A DNA stretch of 64,000 nt from Callipepla californica brunnescens. Taxonomy: Eukaryota > Chordata > Aves > Galliformes > Odontophoridae. The stretch covers positions 10,679,591 through 10,743,590 of the forward strand of contig JALIRH010000026.1 of NCBI GenBank assembly GCA_023055505.1, in the 5' to 3' direction. A program made the translations under genes and the position numbers. Position 1 is the stretch's first letter. Each line of letters opens with the position of its first letter. The notes under the pieces are model-generated. The model saw only the letters and a program-made list of their open reading frames with translations. It had not been told where the DNA came from and made no database searches. Below, piece after piece: positions 51,030-62,740 of this stretch.

Positions 51030-51075
51030 CCCCCCACCCCACTCCCCCCCTACACACACACACACACACACACAC
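51030..51075. repeat. C-rich run plus (AC)12 microsatellite
   Basis: C6-A-C4-ACT-C7 at 51030-51050 is followed by (AC)12 at 51052-51075. The minus-strand G tracts can be split to meet the G-quadruplex rule. Confidence 0.9.
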
Positions 51076-51444
51076 CTCTCTTTTTAATTTTTAAAAAGCT
51101 ATTTGCTCTCTGCCATTTGGTTTCTCAGCAGGGCTGTTTATCAGCACTAGTCACTAAGGGAGGACAGCTGGTAAGGGAGAGAAAAAGTCAGATCCTTAAG
51201 AAGGTAACTGTGGATTTAAATATGTGAGCCTGCACTATAAATTGTTTTGTTATGCAATTTGTATTAAACTCACTCAAGTCAGGGGCATACCCTGCAGCAT
51301 GTAAAGTTCATAGAAACAGACAAATAATACCCAGAAGCACATACTCAGTACAGATAAAGCAAATGAAGACACCATTTGTTGCAGAGCAGCGTTTGTAATT
51401 CTGAGAACTCTCCCCTCGTTCTGAAGCAGATAAAGTGGTTGGCA

Positions 51445-51470
51445 GAAAAAAAAAAAGAAAAAAAAAAAAG
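51445..51470. repeat. A-rich tract
   Basis: Two A runs of 11 and 12 bases are separated by a single G. Confidence 0.9.
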
Positions 51471-54400
51471 AGACACAGCTGGAGGAAACACAGGTGTCAA
51501 AGACTGTTGTTACTGCCTTTGTTGTGGCTCAAAACAGGCGGGCATGTTTGATGTGCAAGAAAGACAAAAAAGAGATACTTGGGCAAATTGAGCCCAGGAT
51601 TAAGTGAGTTCAGCATCCAGGTGGGTCATATTTTCCTATGCTTATTCTTTGCGTGGTGAAGCCTTACCTGGTGAAGACGACCTAAATACTGTGACACCAG
51701 ATGAAGATCTGAACCACTAGTTTCTAACTGTCTTCAGCAGCAGTTTCAGATATGGTTTCACTAACAATTGCCCTTACAGTCAAGATTAACTTGGTTCACT
51801 GCAAGGAAACTTTATAAAACCTCTTTGCTGGTTTAGTTGTCTGGACATTACCCCGTTGACTCCCTCTAATGTGTTCAACAGCAAAGTTTCAAACTGAAGA
51901 TAGCAGTCAAAAGGGGAGCTGGAGCTCACTGAGACCACTGCCTAAAACATCAGCATGTCCCACTTACAAGCCACTTGGCACCATTACCGATATCCCCTTT
52001 TGGTTCAGACCTTTACTAACTAGCTCACTTTGACAGCTGCCTCTGTTCTTTCCTATTAAAAGACACGACACTGGCTTTATAGAAGAGAAAGTTGCAGGGA
52101 ATCACACTGCACTGGCATCCCAGTGGTTTAATTGAAGATGAACACTTTGTTCAACTCTTGTCCTTTTCCCTGAGGTGGCAAGCATTGCTTCAAATGCCTG
52201 CTAACTTAAATGGTGACAGCTGCAGGACACAGACTCATGTATCACAAGCTGTGTGCAATAGGAGATAGCTGAAGGGCAGAACTTCAAAGACACTGGTTGT
52301 AACCACCCGGACAGCACAGGGCTGTTGCCACTGCCAGTTGGTAGCTCCAAGCTCAAATGTGGGGCCATGGCCTCACAAGCAATTGGACATTTGCCATATC
52401 CTGGAGGTGCTGTATATCTATCCCAGAGAGAGGACGGAAGACAGAGGTGAATAGAGTGCTGATTGCTTTAGCGTTTCTATTGGCCTTGTTTGGTTCCTCC
52501 AAAAACTGACATCAGTACATCAACAAGGAGATACGTTTTCACTTTGGAGAGGAAGAATTGTTGAGGAAGAATTGGGCTAATTTTAGCATACTTTCTCCAG
52601 CACACCAGCTTCAAACTATATTTTGAAACTTTTGTAGAGTAAGAATGAGCCACATTTTAAGCGCTTGTAGCTCACAAAACTTCTACCTTCACAGGAAAAT
52701 TATCCCCATCCTGATCAGCATCAAAAACTTCAGGTACTATTGGCTTAGAAAGATACGTTGACCTCAAACACTAATTTGAAATATAATTTATTTCCAGTGA
52801 ACTCGTGGAGCATCTAGATCCTACAGGGCAATGTAGGTTACTGCTGAAAACATACATTGAACTGGTTTACCACACTTAGAAAATGCTTTCATGGGTCTTG
52901 CCAGATCGCTTTCCACATTTCTGTTGCTATATAAGGGACTCAGAACCTCCTCATCCACGTGCATTTTATGTTTCTACTGCTTGCTATTGAGGCTCTCTCT
53001 TGCCCTGTGACCGCTTGTACAAGTTCCACTTAGCACAAAGGACCTCAGGGAAAGACATGGGGTTGCTCTGCTGCTAGAAACAGGTTGGACCCACCCTCAA
53101 AGGAGCTATGTTGGAAGGCGTACTTTCCCTACTGCAGCTTCACACTCATTTCTTTCCATCCCAAACTAAATCCATGGAGAAAAAGAGTTGAGCAGTCTCC
53201 CTTCTCACTGCTAGAGCACAAAGAGACAACAGCAGGACAAAGAGCATCACAAGCACATTTAAATACAGTCATACCACCACCACCCATGTTCTCATCTCTT
53301 TCCCAATCTCTGCTTCTAGGATCATTTTTCTGTGACCTAAATATGGATGCTCTAGATACATATTGTGGTTCCTGGCACGCTGCAATTCAGCTGCTTCTTG
53401 CCCTGCAACATACTGGGCTTCTCAGTTTGCTTCTAATGCTTTAACACAGTAGAATACTTGTCAGCAAGTGTAGCTGTCATGGCTTACAGTAGATCTGTCA
53501 ATAGAAAATGAAATCCTTTTACTAATTCTGCCCAATTAGGAAAACTCTTCTTAATTTAGCTAGTAGAGAACTAGGGCTGCAAAGAAAGGCACCAGAATTC
53601 CTCATTCCAAAATCAATATTTGTGATTAGGATGAATGGCAGATTTCTAATGGAGCTTGTAGAACACAGATACACTGCACAGTATAAGGCACATTGGACTG
53701 AGTTTATCACTTGCAGAGTGAAATACTGCCTCCAGTTGCCTCCATACAGCACTATTAATTTAGACACAGACTTGGCCGACTAGCTTCTTGTTAGCAGTTC
53801 AGGAGTCTGTAGCATAAAAAAACTCACCAAGCGTTGAGAGCGCTACAAGCGTAGAGCCACAGAAAGGCAGCTCCAAAGCAATGTGAGAAGGAGAAAATCC
53901 ATGCAAGGATTTCTTATAGCAAGGCATGATAGTAGGGAAACAAACATACCTGTATTCTTTTGTCTCTCCAGAAAAAAGAAATTAGCACCTGTCAGCTGTC
54001 TGCCAAATTCCAGGAGGCTGGAACCAAGCTGGTAATCATACCACCATTACATTTGAAAGATCTGACTGAAAACCTCACTGTGATGGAGAAAATCCATCTA
54101 CCAGTCTTGACACCATGACACTAATAGGTTCTAATGTCAGAACAAGCAGCAGAAATTTGAATGCATACCGTAAATTTTAAAAAGTAACTACATCTCCAGA
54201 CCACTGACAAGGAATAATTAAAGGACGGCTAGTATACTTGCAAATCTTTTCCTATCTTTTAAATATTCCTCTCATACAGTTGATGAGGTAGATTCAGAAT
54301 CCTTCTGGTTGCCTAAATGCAGTATTACGACACTCTCTAAAAATGAATGTTAAAGACCCAAACTTCAGAAGGCAAATTATGAGAAAAAGAAATTTTTCAG

Positions 54401-55642
54401 CTATGACTTTTTAAGGCAATTACTGGCTAGGAACAATTGGAGTTAGCCATACGGAAAGCTCTTCTAACTCTGTACCATTCTGTGTCCTGTCCTCAGGCAT
54501 TCGTATCAGTAAGGAGGCATGTTACAATTTTTTATTTATTCTAACTTGCTTTGTTATTTTCTGGAGCATTGAGATCTTTAAGAAAGAAGTTTCTCAGATA
54601 CAGAAAAATATAACCCAAATTTTTAATGACATCTCTACTTCAGTTCCCCACTGCGTATTCAGCTAATTATTTTTCACTTGCACATTTCCTGGGCCTTTCT
54701 TTAATCTGATCAGCCATAGAGACTTAAGAGCTACTAAACAAAAGGTGACCAGTCCTCTAAAGATTCTGGCACCTGAGGAGAGGACATACTACACACTCAG
54801 CTCGTGACACATTCTTTTGCTCTTGCCTTTTGAAAGTTTTAAAGACATTAGAATGGAAATGGCATCTCCCCTACCATCAGACTTTCCTGTTTGGGTTTGG
54901 ATTCCAAACCAAAGCAGGATGGTTGAGCAGAAGCAAATGATGCTTGGATTTCTGATCTGCACCTGGCTATGTCTCCTTTGGCATTCATTCCATACACACA
55001 AATGAAGGCAATAGAATATGAGACAGAAGAGGCTCTTTCAGAGCTGAGGGGAATTTTCCACGTGCTTGGTGGAATAAAAGTAGAGTCAGAAACATTATAA
55101 CTCTGTCAATAATGTATTATACTTGAAAGAATCTGGGTATATCTATCACTTAGCAAGTTATAGTCTCCTTTTTTTAGGGAGTTTCTGTATAAAAAAACCC
55201 TTACCTGAAATGATGGACCAGTACTTTCGAACTAGTCAGCACCTGCTCTTAAACTTGATATACTCTCAAACTGTTTTAAGTGAAGCCAAAGGATCAAGAC
55301 TTAATTAGCAGTGAATATTTTTTATACTGATCGGTTTGCTCCAGATCTCCTGAGGGACATAGATTTGTCTCTCTCTGGAATCTCCACCCTACCTTCAGCT
55401 GCTTATTAGAAGGTTTGTGTTTTGTCATTTGGCAGACACTTACCTGCTGCATGTGCTACAGTGGAAGAGGGCTTTTGGCAGCAGAGGCTGTGCAGCTCTG
55501 GGAGAAAGGAAGGCAAGTTGTAGCAGCTTCATCTCTTATGAAGTGTTCCAGCTCTGCCAAACCAAACAAGACAAGGTGATACACTTTTCTTGCTTCTCCT
55601 GTGTAGACAGACTCATTAGTTATTTGTTGGTCCCATTAGGGG
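51471..55642. other. Unannotated non-coding stretch
   Basis: No gene or dispersed repeat is recognised. A 12-bp motif GAGGAAGAATTG is repeated with 14-bp spacing at 52549 and 52563. The 119-codon open frame at 53085-53444 has no known domain. Confidence 0.5.
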
Positions 55643-55675
55643 TTTTTTTCTTTTCTTTTCTTTTTTTTTTTTTCC
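55643..55675 (+). repeat. 33-bp polypyrimidine tract
   Basis: An unbroken C/T stretch made mostly of T runs is read directly. Confidence 0.85.
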
Positions 55676-56031
55676 TGAAGGGATAACAGTCATTCAGGTG
55701 TAACTCTTCAATTAAAAGGCTTTCCTTCTCTGGCAGTGAAAGTCACACCTCTGCTTATGAAAAAAACCTTTGCTTCCAGCACAAGAACTAAGGTGAAGGT
55801 GTAGCCATTAGGAGTGGGATTTTCACAGGTGTCTGATGGTATCAGGTGCCTAAATTAGTCTCAGGCTTTAGCAACTCAGTCAGTAAAAAGGTACAAAGCA
55901 TGGTCATAAGGGAATGACATTGCAAAAACAGGGGACAAAGGAGTTCTAGCATCTCTGCTGAATGGTTCCTGTTAATAACAGGAAGAACAAAATTAACTCT
56001 AACACAGTCTAGAACAACTGAGCCCTAATGA

Positions 56032-56050
56032 CTTGCTTGCTTGCTTGCTT
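56032..56050. repeat. (CTTG)n microsatellite
   Basis: Four full CTTG units plus CTT are read directly. Confidence 0.85.
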
Positions 56051-56990
56051 TGGCAGTCACTTTTTATTTTGGTCACTTAGACAACACAAAGTGAGCTAAC
56101 CTTGTCATTCCTTTACTTTTTGCAAGTCTCTAAACACATCAAAACACCCATGACCCAGAGGGGAAAAAGAATATATTTAAAATACACAATGGGTGCCAAA
56201 TCTAACTCATCAGTCTCTGCTGGGATTCCTGAGAGTCTTGGGAGGTGCAACCTGAAGCAGTTTATTTTGGCATCATTCTCAACTAGGGAATCTTTTGATA
56301 GCAGTGACTCTGGAATGGACCTGTGCTTTGAGAAGAAAGCAGGGTAAGCATTGATGTGAGAGCAGAAGAAAGTCTCGTGGTGCAAAAGCAGGGGAAAATG
56401 GATAAAATTCATCTTCCAGTGCTTTTCACTGAAGGAGAGTAAGAAAGTGAGAAAAGGAGTAAAATGCAATTTAAAATTCCAAGGAAATGAGAAGTGAGAA
56501 AGTCCTTCTTATCATCTAGGATTATATTTATCACAGTCCAGGTGTTTTGTCCAGTCTCCAGAAGAAAGCTCTTCCAGTCCACTGGTAGTATTACTGATAT
56601 ATCTTCTTTGAGTAAAAATGTTTCTATCTCTACTTGCACTGTCTTTTGTAGCTCTGTCTCAGGAACAAGAAACGGGGAAATTAAGAAAAAAATTGTTCCT
56701 GTAGTTGAAGAACTCATTTAGGCTTTTGTCTTCTACACTTCAATTTACAATCGCAGTGTTTCTTAACATACTGTCTGATCCGGCAAGCAGTCTCACTAAA
56801 GTTCAGTTTTCCTTTCTGAAGCATACAGTCAACCGAGTAACTGAGGTAAACACCAGTTATTAACTTTTTCAAGTTGCAGTTGCAACTGGAGTGCCAAGAA
56901 AAGAACTGGGCAAAAGGCTTTTCAATAACTGTGGTTTCTTATCTTTCCACATCTATTTTGAATATCAGGCCAATGTTTTTAGCTTAGTCT
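56051..56990. other. Unannotated non-coding stretch
   Basis: No gene or dispersed repeat is recognised. Overlapping opposite-strand open frames at 56102-56717 (up to 118 codons) show no known domain. Confidence 0.5.
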
Positions 56991-57051
56991 AGAGGGAAAA
57001 AAAAAAAAAAAAAAAGGAAAAAGGAAAGGGGAAAGGAAAAAGGAAAGGAAA
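56991..57051 (+). repeat. 61-bp uninterrupted polypurine tract
   Basis: All bases from 56991 to 57051 are A or G: an 18-A run followed by irregular GGAAA/GGGGAAA units. Homopurine tracts of this length can form triplex DNA, but no function is visible. Confidence 0.9.
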
Positions 57052-57829
57052 TGTTTTCGTTGCTAGATTTACAAGTCTTCCAGAGTAACAGGAGAGCTGT
57101 CACTGGCACTTGGCTGAGCTGTAGCAGAGCTAAGTCCTGTCTCTGCCTGACCAGAGTAAGAGCCTGTGTGTGTGTGCGTGTGTGCCGGGGTATTAACCTA
57201 TCTGCCAGGCTATCAGCTTAGGGCCTGGGGTCAGGCTGTCTCAGTCTGTCCTGCTGAATCTGTTCTATTTCACATAGAATAAATCATTCATTAGGGCTCA
57301 GAGAGTGTGCAAAACAGCTTCATCACTAAATAGCTAGACAAGTAAGACGGGAAGCAGGAAAGGATTGCTGTCCCTGCTCGAGGAGAAGCTTACACTCTTA
57401 AATTAAGTAGTCAGTGTATCACAGCCGGGAGCACAGATCTCATTTCTCCTAGGTGAGTGCACTAAGCCACAAAATTATTCCCTCCATGGCCTCCAAAATA
57501 TTCCAAATATTACCCCAATAGAAGCAGAACAAGAGGAATTAAGATTTTCTTCTCTCTCCTCCAACTAAATTAAGCCCCCAACATCTGAGTGATATTGATT
57601 CAAATGTTCTCAAGCTGAGGAAGAAGTTTGACTCCTACGTACAAAATAAGCATCTCACTCTCTGGGTTCTTCGACAAAAGCATTTTAATCTACATCGTGT
57701 TTTTCTCTCCTTGTGTCATAAAACAAAACATGAGTTGGACACACTTTCATGCTGAATGAGAAAAATCCTGTAATCCCAGGGAAAATAATTTTCACTTTGC
57801 TGAAGTTAAACTTTATTTAAGCTTTCAGT
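57052..57829. other. Unannotated stretch with (TG)n
   Basis: A short (TG)n run with one CG interruption lies at 57165-57184. No gene is recognised. Confidence 0.5.
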
Positions 57830-58140
57830 TAAACTCAGCTCAATCTTTTCACAGACTTTTCCCATTTCACTGCCAATCCAACCTGTAATAATAGTGATTG
57901 ATTCACGCAGGCATAACTCAAGTCCTTGTTAATTGATGAGGTGGTTTAGCTAAAACCTTTTGTAAATAACTTGATTGAAAGGCCAATGCTGTCCTGTGTT
58001 GGAATATCCAAAGCTCTCTTTAGTTAAGAATTTATGTTTGAGCATATGAATTGGGAAAAAAAAAAAAGCAATTCTTGCTTGAATCTTGTCTTGTTCAGTC
58101 TCAGCTTGTAAGGAATTTATTTAATTAAACTGGTTACGAA
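57830..58140. promoter_or_regulatory. Candidate conserved non-coding element
   Basis: The segment contains TGATTGATTCACGC at 57895 (PBX/HOX-like TGATTGAT), TTGTTAATTGATGAGG near 57927, TTTTGTAAATAACTTG near 57958 (forkhead-like GTAAATA) and TTTAATTAAACTGG near 58118, with a 12-A run at 58056-58067. No repeat family is recognised. The enhancer role is inferred. Confidence 0.3.
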
Positions 58141-58150
58141 TATATCAAAA

Positions 58151-58190
58151 TATGTATATATGTGTGTGTGTGAGAGAGAGAGAGAGAGAA
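58151..58190. repeat. Compound (TA)/(TG)/(GA) microsatellite
   Basis: TATGTATATA runs into (TG)6 and then (AG)8 without interruption, read directly. Compound microsatellites of this type are common and often polymorphic. Confidence 0.95.
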
Positions 58191-61100
58191 TGTTTGTATT
58201 AGGCTTTAAAATAGAGCAATCAACTAGGAAATTACCTGCTTTCCCTGTTTCCCACTACTAGAAGCAGGTTCTTGCTGTTGTTAAGGTCTCATGGATTGCT
58301 TGCAAGTGGTTCACCAGGGCACTGAGTTGAACATCTGTATCACCAGTCAGCTGAACTTGTACTCTGTATCCAGGATTTCACCTGTCATGTTGGAAAAAAT
58401 GAAATATTCTTTATTTTTTCAAGAATAACCCTTCACATTTTGGCTCTTATTTTTTAGTATCTTTATTATGCCTGCTCACATCTGTTCCTGCTGTTCAGAG
58501 GCCCTACATAGGATCTGCCTCAATGATTCTCTGCTGCTGACCAATCTGGCTAGACGCTGAAATCCTCAGCTACCATTTTTAAATTCACCCACCTGAGGAG
58601 TATCTTCAAAAAAAAAAAAAGAATTATTTATTCATAAAGGGACAAAGACAGATACTGACAATATCCATCTAATTTCATTAGAAGTTCTATACTTGAACAC
58701 TGAAAGGTACTAGAAGCACTCCTCGTTACTAATACAGACAGGAATAAAGGTGGTAGAGACATTACTAAGGCAAACAGATGAACATTTTCCTGGTAATGGC
58801 CCATTATAGTCCTTCAGCTCTTCTAGAAGGAGAGAAAACATGCAAAGCCTTGATGTGTCCTTTCCCAAAAACAAAGGAGGGTTTTCTGAAAGATGACTGA
58901 CATTTTTCATACTTTCTTTAGCTAAAACTTAAAGGAGTTGCTTGGCATACAAGTAAATAAAGCAATTGGCCATAGCTTACAACCACTGAAAAGAATGAAA
59001 TAGAACTTGTTGAAAATCAGACTTTTCATTCCAAACTCCTTTATATTTTAAATGATGAGAAGAAAAATGAGTGTGTCCTCCTCTTTCTGGAAAGCTGAAG
59101 TTCCAAGCAGTAGCTGACACCCCCGGAGGCAGGCTGGTGGGATTCTGAGAAGACAAACAGGCAGAAGAGCCAGCAAGACTTCCTTACCACGTGTCAGTGA
59201 ACTCAGTGAGTTCCTGAGAAAGTTTGATTCCACCCAGCCAACTTTTCTTTAAAGCAAAGTGATGAGTTTGAACATTTGTGTCTAATTTTTGAACCTCTCT
59301 TGCTTCCCAAGTAACCATTTCTGCACTCTTTTGTACCTCCATTTTGCATGAACATAAAGTAAATAGGGCTGGTAAATGCAACTCTGTATGTTACTAATAT
59401 CTCTTAACAGCACAGAACAGTTCAGATGTGGTTTATGGGGATGTGAAGTGGCTGTTTTGGTGGCAGATAATGTTACAAATATTATGAAACATATCTACTC
59501 AATACAGTACATCTTTCCTGGAATCCTAGCACAAAGGGTACGTGTCTGCGTGTACATGTGCCCACAGATTCAGGTTGTTTGTGTGTAAACAAAGTGGTGG
59601 CTGCTGCCATAAAGAGACCATATTCTTTTAAAGCTTTTAGCATCTTTCAACATACCTATCACGTAACTCTCCCTCGTAGTACCCTGCTGACCTCTGCATA
59701 CTCCTGTGAGCTAACTTGCTTCTTTATCACTGCATGTGGTCATCATTTGTCCCTTTAGGACTGCTCTGTCAGTTGAAGTTTGCACGCTATGGACTAAGCG
59801 TCAGCAAACCTAAAGGTATTGGTGAGCTTGTGGTGTTACCAGAGAGACCCTTGAAACCTGCAGTCAGGTCTGCTGAGCCACTCTTTTTCAGAAACAGCTC
59901 AATGTGGCTTATGGTTATTCACCATCTAGGCTTATTCAGCAACAGAACTAAAACACAGAGGCAGTAAATCCCATTGCAATCTCCTCCATATATGACACAC
60001 TTTATTGTAACAGAATAAGGGGTTCAGCTCTGTTGGACCAAATCAAGTTGGCCTGTGTTAAGTATCCCATTTTAGATTCAAATCCCTGCTAAACCCTCTG
60101 CTTATGCTTGTGGTTAACATTATTTTTATATCTGTCTTCAGAAATGAAAGACAGAAGCAGCTCACACATAGCAGCAACAGCATCAGCAGCTTTTAAAGGC
60201 TGACTCCATAGATTAAAGGGTGATACACTGAGCACCACCACCCCAGTGTCTACTGATTAGGTCGAGAGAAAGGCTGAGTGACAAACATGTTTCCAATCTG
60301 CCTAGCCCATGCAGCGAAATGGAGCAATCTGGCCTGAAAAGGGATTTAGACTTTTGTTGTGCGCAAGGGGGGGAAAAAGCTGATTAAAATCCATCAACAA
60401 TGCTCTCCCTCTTGGTGATCTCAGAGATAAGGAACAGAATCTGGACACAGTTCATATCCTACCTCTCACCAGGCCCCACACTTCCACTCAAAGACAAAAG
60501 CTGGCAGATGAGGGCAAATGATGCTGTCTTGCTATTGAGCAGCCTGTTCACTTAAAAACATGTTGTACAATGCGTCGAGCCTGCCTGGGGCATTTGATCT
60601 GGCAGTTTTTAAAGTGAGAGTGAATCCTCAGCCCATTACATGGCACTGTGTATATGCAGCACCGCATGTGTAAAAAGGATATCTACAGACAGATAGAAAG
60701 GTCTTGCTCCAACTTGTTTACAGTCTACACCAGAAAGACATTTCACCAGAGAATAACAACAGCCCACAGCTGTTGTGTGAGGTAGGCAAAGGTAGAACTG
60801 GGGCAGACAAAGAAGAGATGTGGCAAAAAAAAAAAACAACAAAGGAGGAGGAAGTAAGATTTCTAAGAGAGGGTTATTAGATCCCCTTACAAAGAAAGTA
60901 GATCACATGGTTTCCTTTATTCTAGTTATTTAATATATGCCATCCTGTGCATTTCAGTGTGACTGCCATAAGGAGAAAGCCATTACATCCTCTCTTTATC
61001 TCTTGTTGGAAGGACTGAGAATGAGGTGATAACCCATTTTTCTGAAACCTCTCAGCCCCTTAAAAAAAAAAAAAAAAGATTTTGCCTTGTTTCATCAGAA

Positions 61101-61959
61101 AGAGCAGAAAAGGTTAAAAATACAATTCTAGTTGCCCATAAACAAGACTGTTCTTTGCTTATTTTTAATTGCATCCATTTTTTCAAATAAAAGCACATGA
61201 AGAAACAGAAGCACATGTGGAAAATCCACCCGTACAGAAGACCGATGCTTGTTTTCTTGTGGCAGAAATGCAGATGATGCCCTACGACAGTTGTGAAGAA
61301 CACCAACAAAATGGTTGCTGGAAAATAGCAGCAATCACCTCTGTTACTCTACAGATGCCCCTTGTGATAGGCATTAGTACAGAGCTTTCTCCTTCACAAT
61401 TATGAAAACAGACTTCTGCAAGCCCTTATTGCTGCCATATTTGGAGAGCAGTATTCAGATGCAGATTGCCTTAAATCCCATCAACCCATTCAAGCGTTTG
61501 TGCGCAAGTGTGTCTGTTTCTGTGTGGATGTGTGCATGTGTTTAGATGCATTTATCCATATATACAGCGCTTGCTATGTGCACACCTTCTCTCCATCCTC
61601 CCACTCAGAGAGAAAGAGCTAAATTGTCAAAGATGAGAATGTGTATTTTCCAGGCTACTTTGTCAGATGTTCGTGTGTGTGTCTTATAAATATTTCATAC
61701 CAAATATTTAACATTATTCCTTCCCCAATCGGATCAGCTTTGAAATGCTCCTCAAAGTGAATTCTCCCCTAACAATGGCTTGACGCAAAAGCCTTTTTTC
61801 TCTCTTAAGAAGAGGAGGCTGCACATGGTCTGCTACCATAGCAGCATGAATAGTTCTTATTTAATGGAAAATAAAAGATACTTTACATTAATTCAGTGGG
61901 GGATGGAAAGCTGGGCACATGCGTACCTTGTGCTTCAAACATGGAGGAGTATCATACCT
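58191..61959. other. Unannotated non-coding stretch
   Basis: No gene or dispersed repeat is recognised. A runs lie at 58608-58620, 60825-60836 and 61062-61077. Open frames are all under 90 codons. Confidence 0.5.
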
Positions 61960-62215
61960 TGACCTCCCCTCCTCTGGTCCCATGATTATTACCCAGCTTG
62001 CATTAGAACCATAATGGGAAGTGACAAGTTTATGTAAATGATCCACACAAGGATTTTGCTCTTGTAAAACAGAGCAGTTACTCTGGGCTTTCTAATTATT
62101 TCATGCCTTGTGGTTCTGTGACGGGGCAGAGACGACTATTACTTGAAAAGTATATTGTGATTGACAAGCCACTGTCCCCCTGGAACTCATTAAGGCCTGT
62201 GCTTTGCAAGAGGGG
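61960..62215. promoter_or_regulatory. Candidate conserved non-coding element
   Basis: The segment is repeat-free and carries CCCATGATTATTACCCAGC, TTTATGTAAATGATCC (octamer- or forkhead-like), TTCTAATTATTTCATGCC and TATATTGTGATTGACAAGCC. The regulatory role is inferred from motif density alone. Confidence 0.3.
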
Positions 62216-62539
62216 GTAGAAAACTCTACCAGGCACACCACATGCACACAGGCACACGCACACTTGCTTGCCCTAGTGCCAGTTGTTCTTTCAGATCATT
62301 TGTTGGGATTTTTACACGGGCAGAGAAAAGCATAATCTGCATGTATCTCAAACAAGTACCACGTCCTGGCTACAGATTGACCGATTATCATCTGCTTTTC
62401 CATTTTTAACTTGAAAGTTAAGATTAACAGCAACATATCTGTCAAGCATACAAAGGTCTTTGGATTTTATTTACTGGATGGAAAAAGATCTTTCATATCA
62501 CAATGCTCAACAGAATGAGGAGCAAGAAGGGCTTGGATA

Positions 62540-62740
62540 AGGAAAGAGGGCAACTATAAAAGCTGCCACCAGTGCATTTCTGCTGCGATGCAATTTGTGC
62601 AAGTGCCTTCCATTACATATGGAGGGCCATCCTGCTGCCTCTGTATGACATGTAATCTTTCTTCCTTAATTGATTTTTCTGGCCTTCAAACTTACAAACA
62701 AAATGACAATTTGTTTGGTGAAAGTAGAGCTCCTGTCTTT
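62540..62740. promoter_or_regulatory. Candidate regulatory block with TATA-like box
   Basis: CTATAAAAG at 62554-62562 is a good TATA-box match. It is followed by GCGATGCAATTTGTGCAAG (C/EBP-like), a CATATG E-box near 62617 and CTTAATTGATTTTTC. No initiator, open frame or CpG-rich flank supports a promoter, so this may be an enhancer or chance. Confidence 0.2.
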
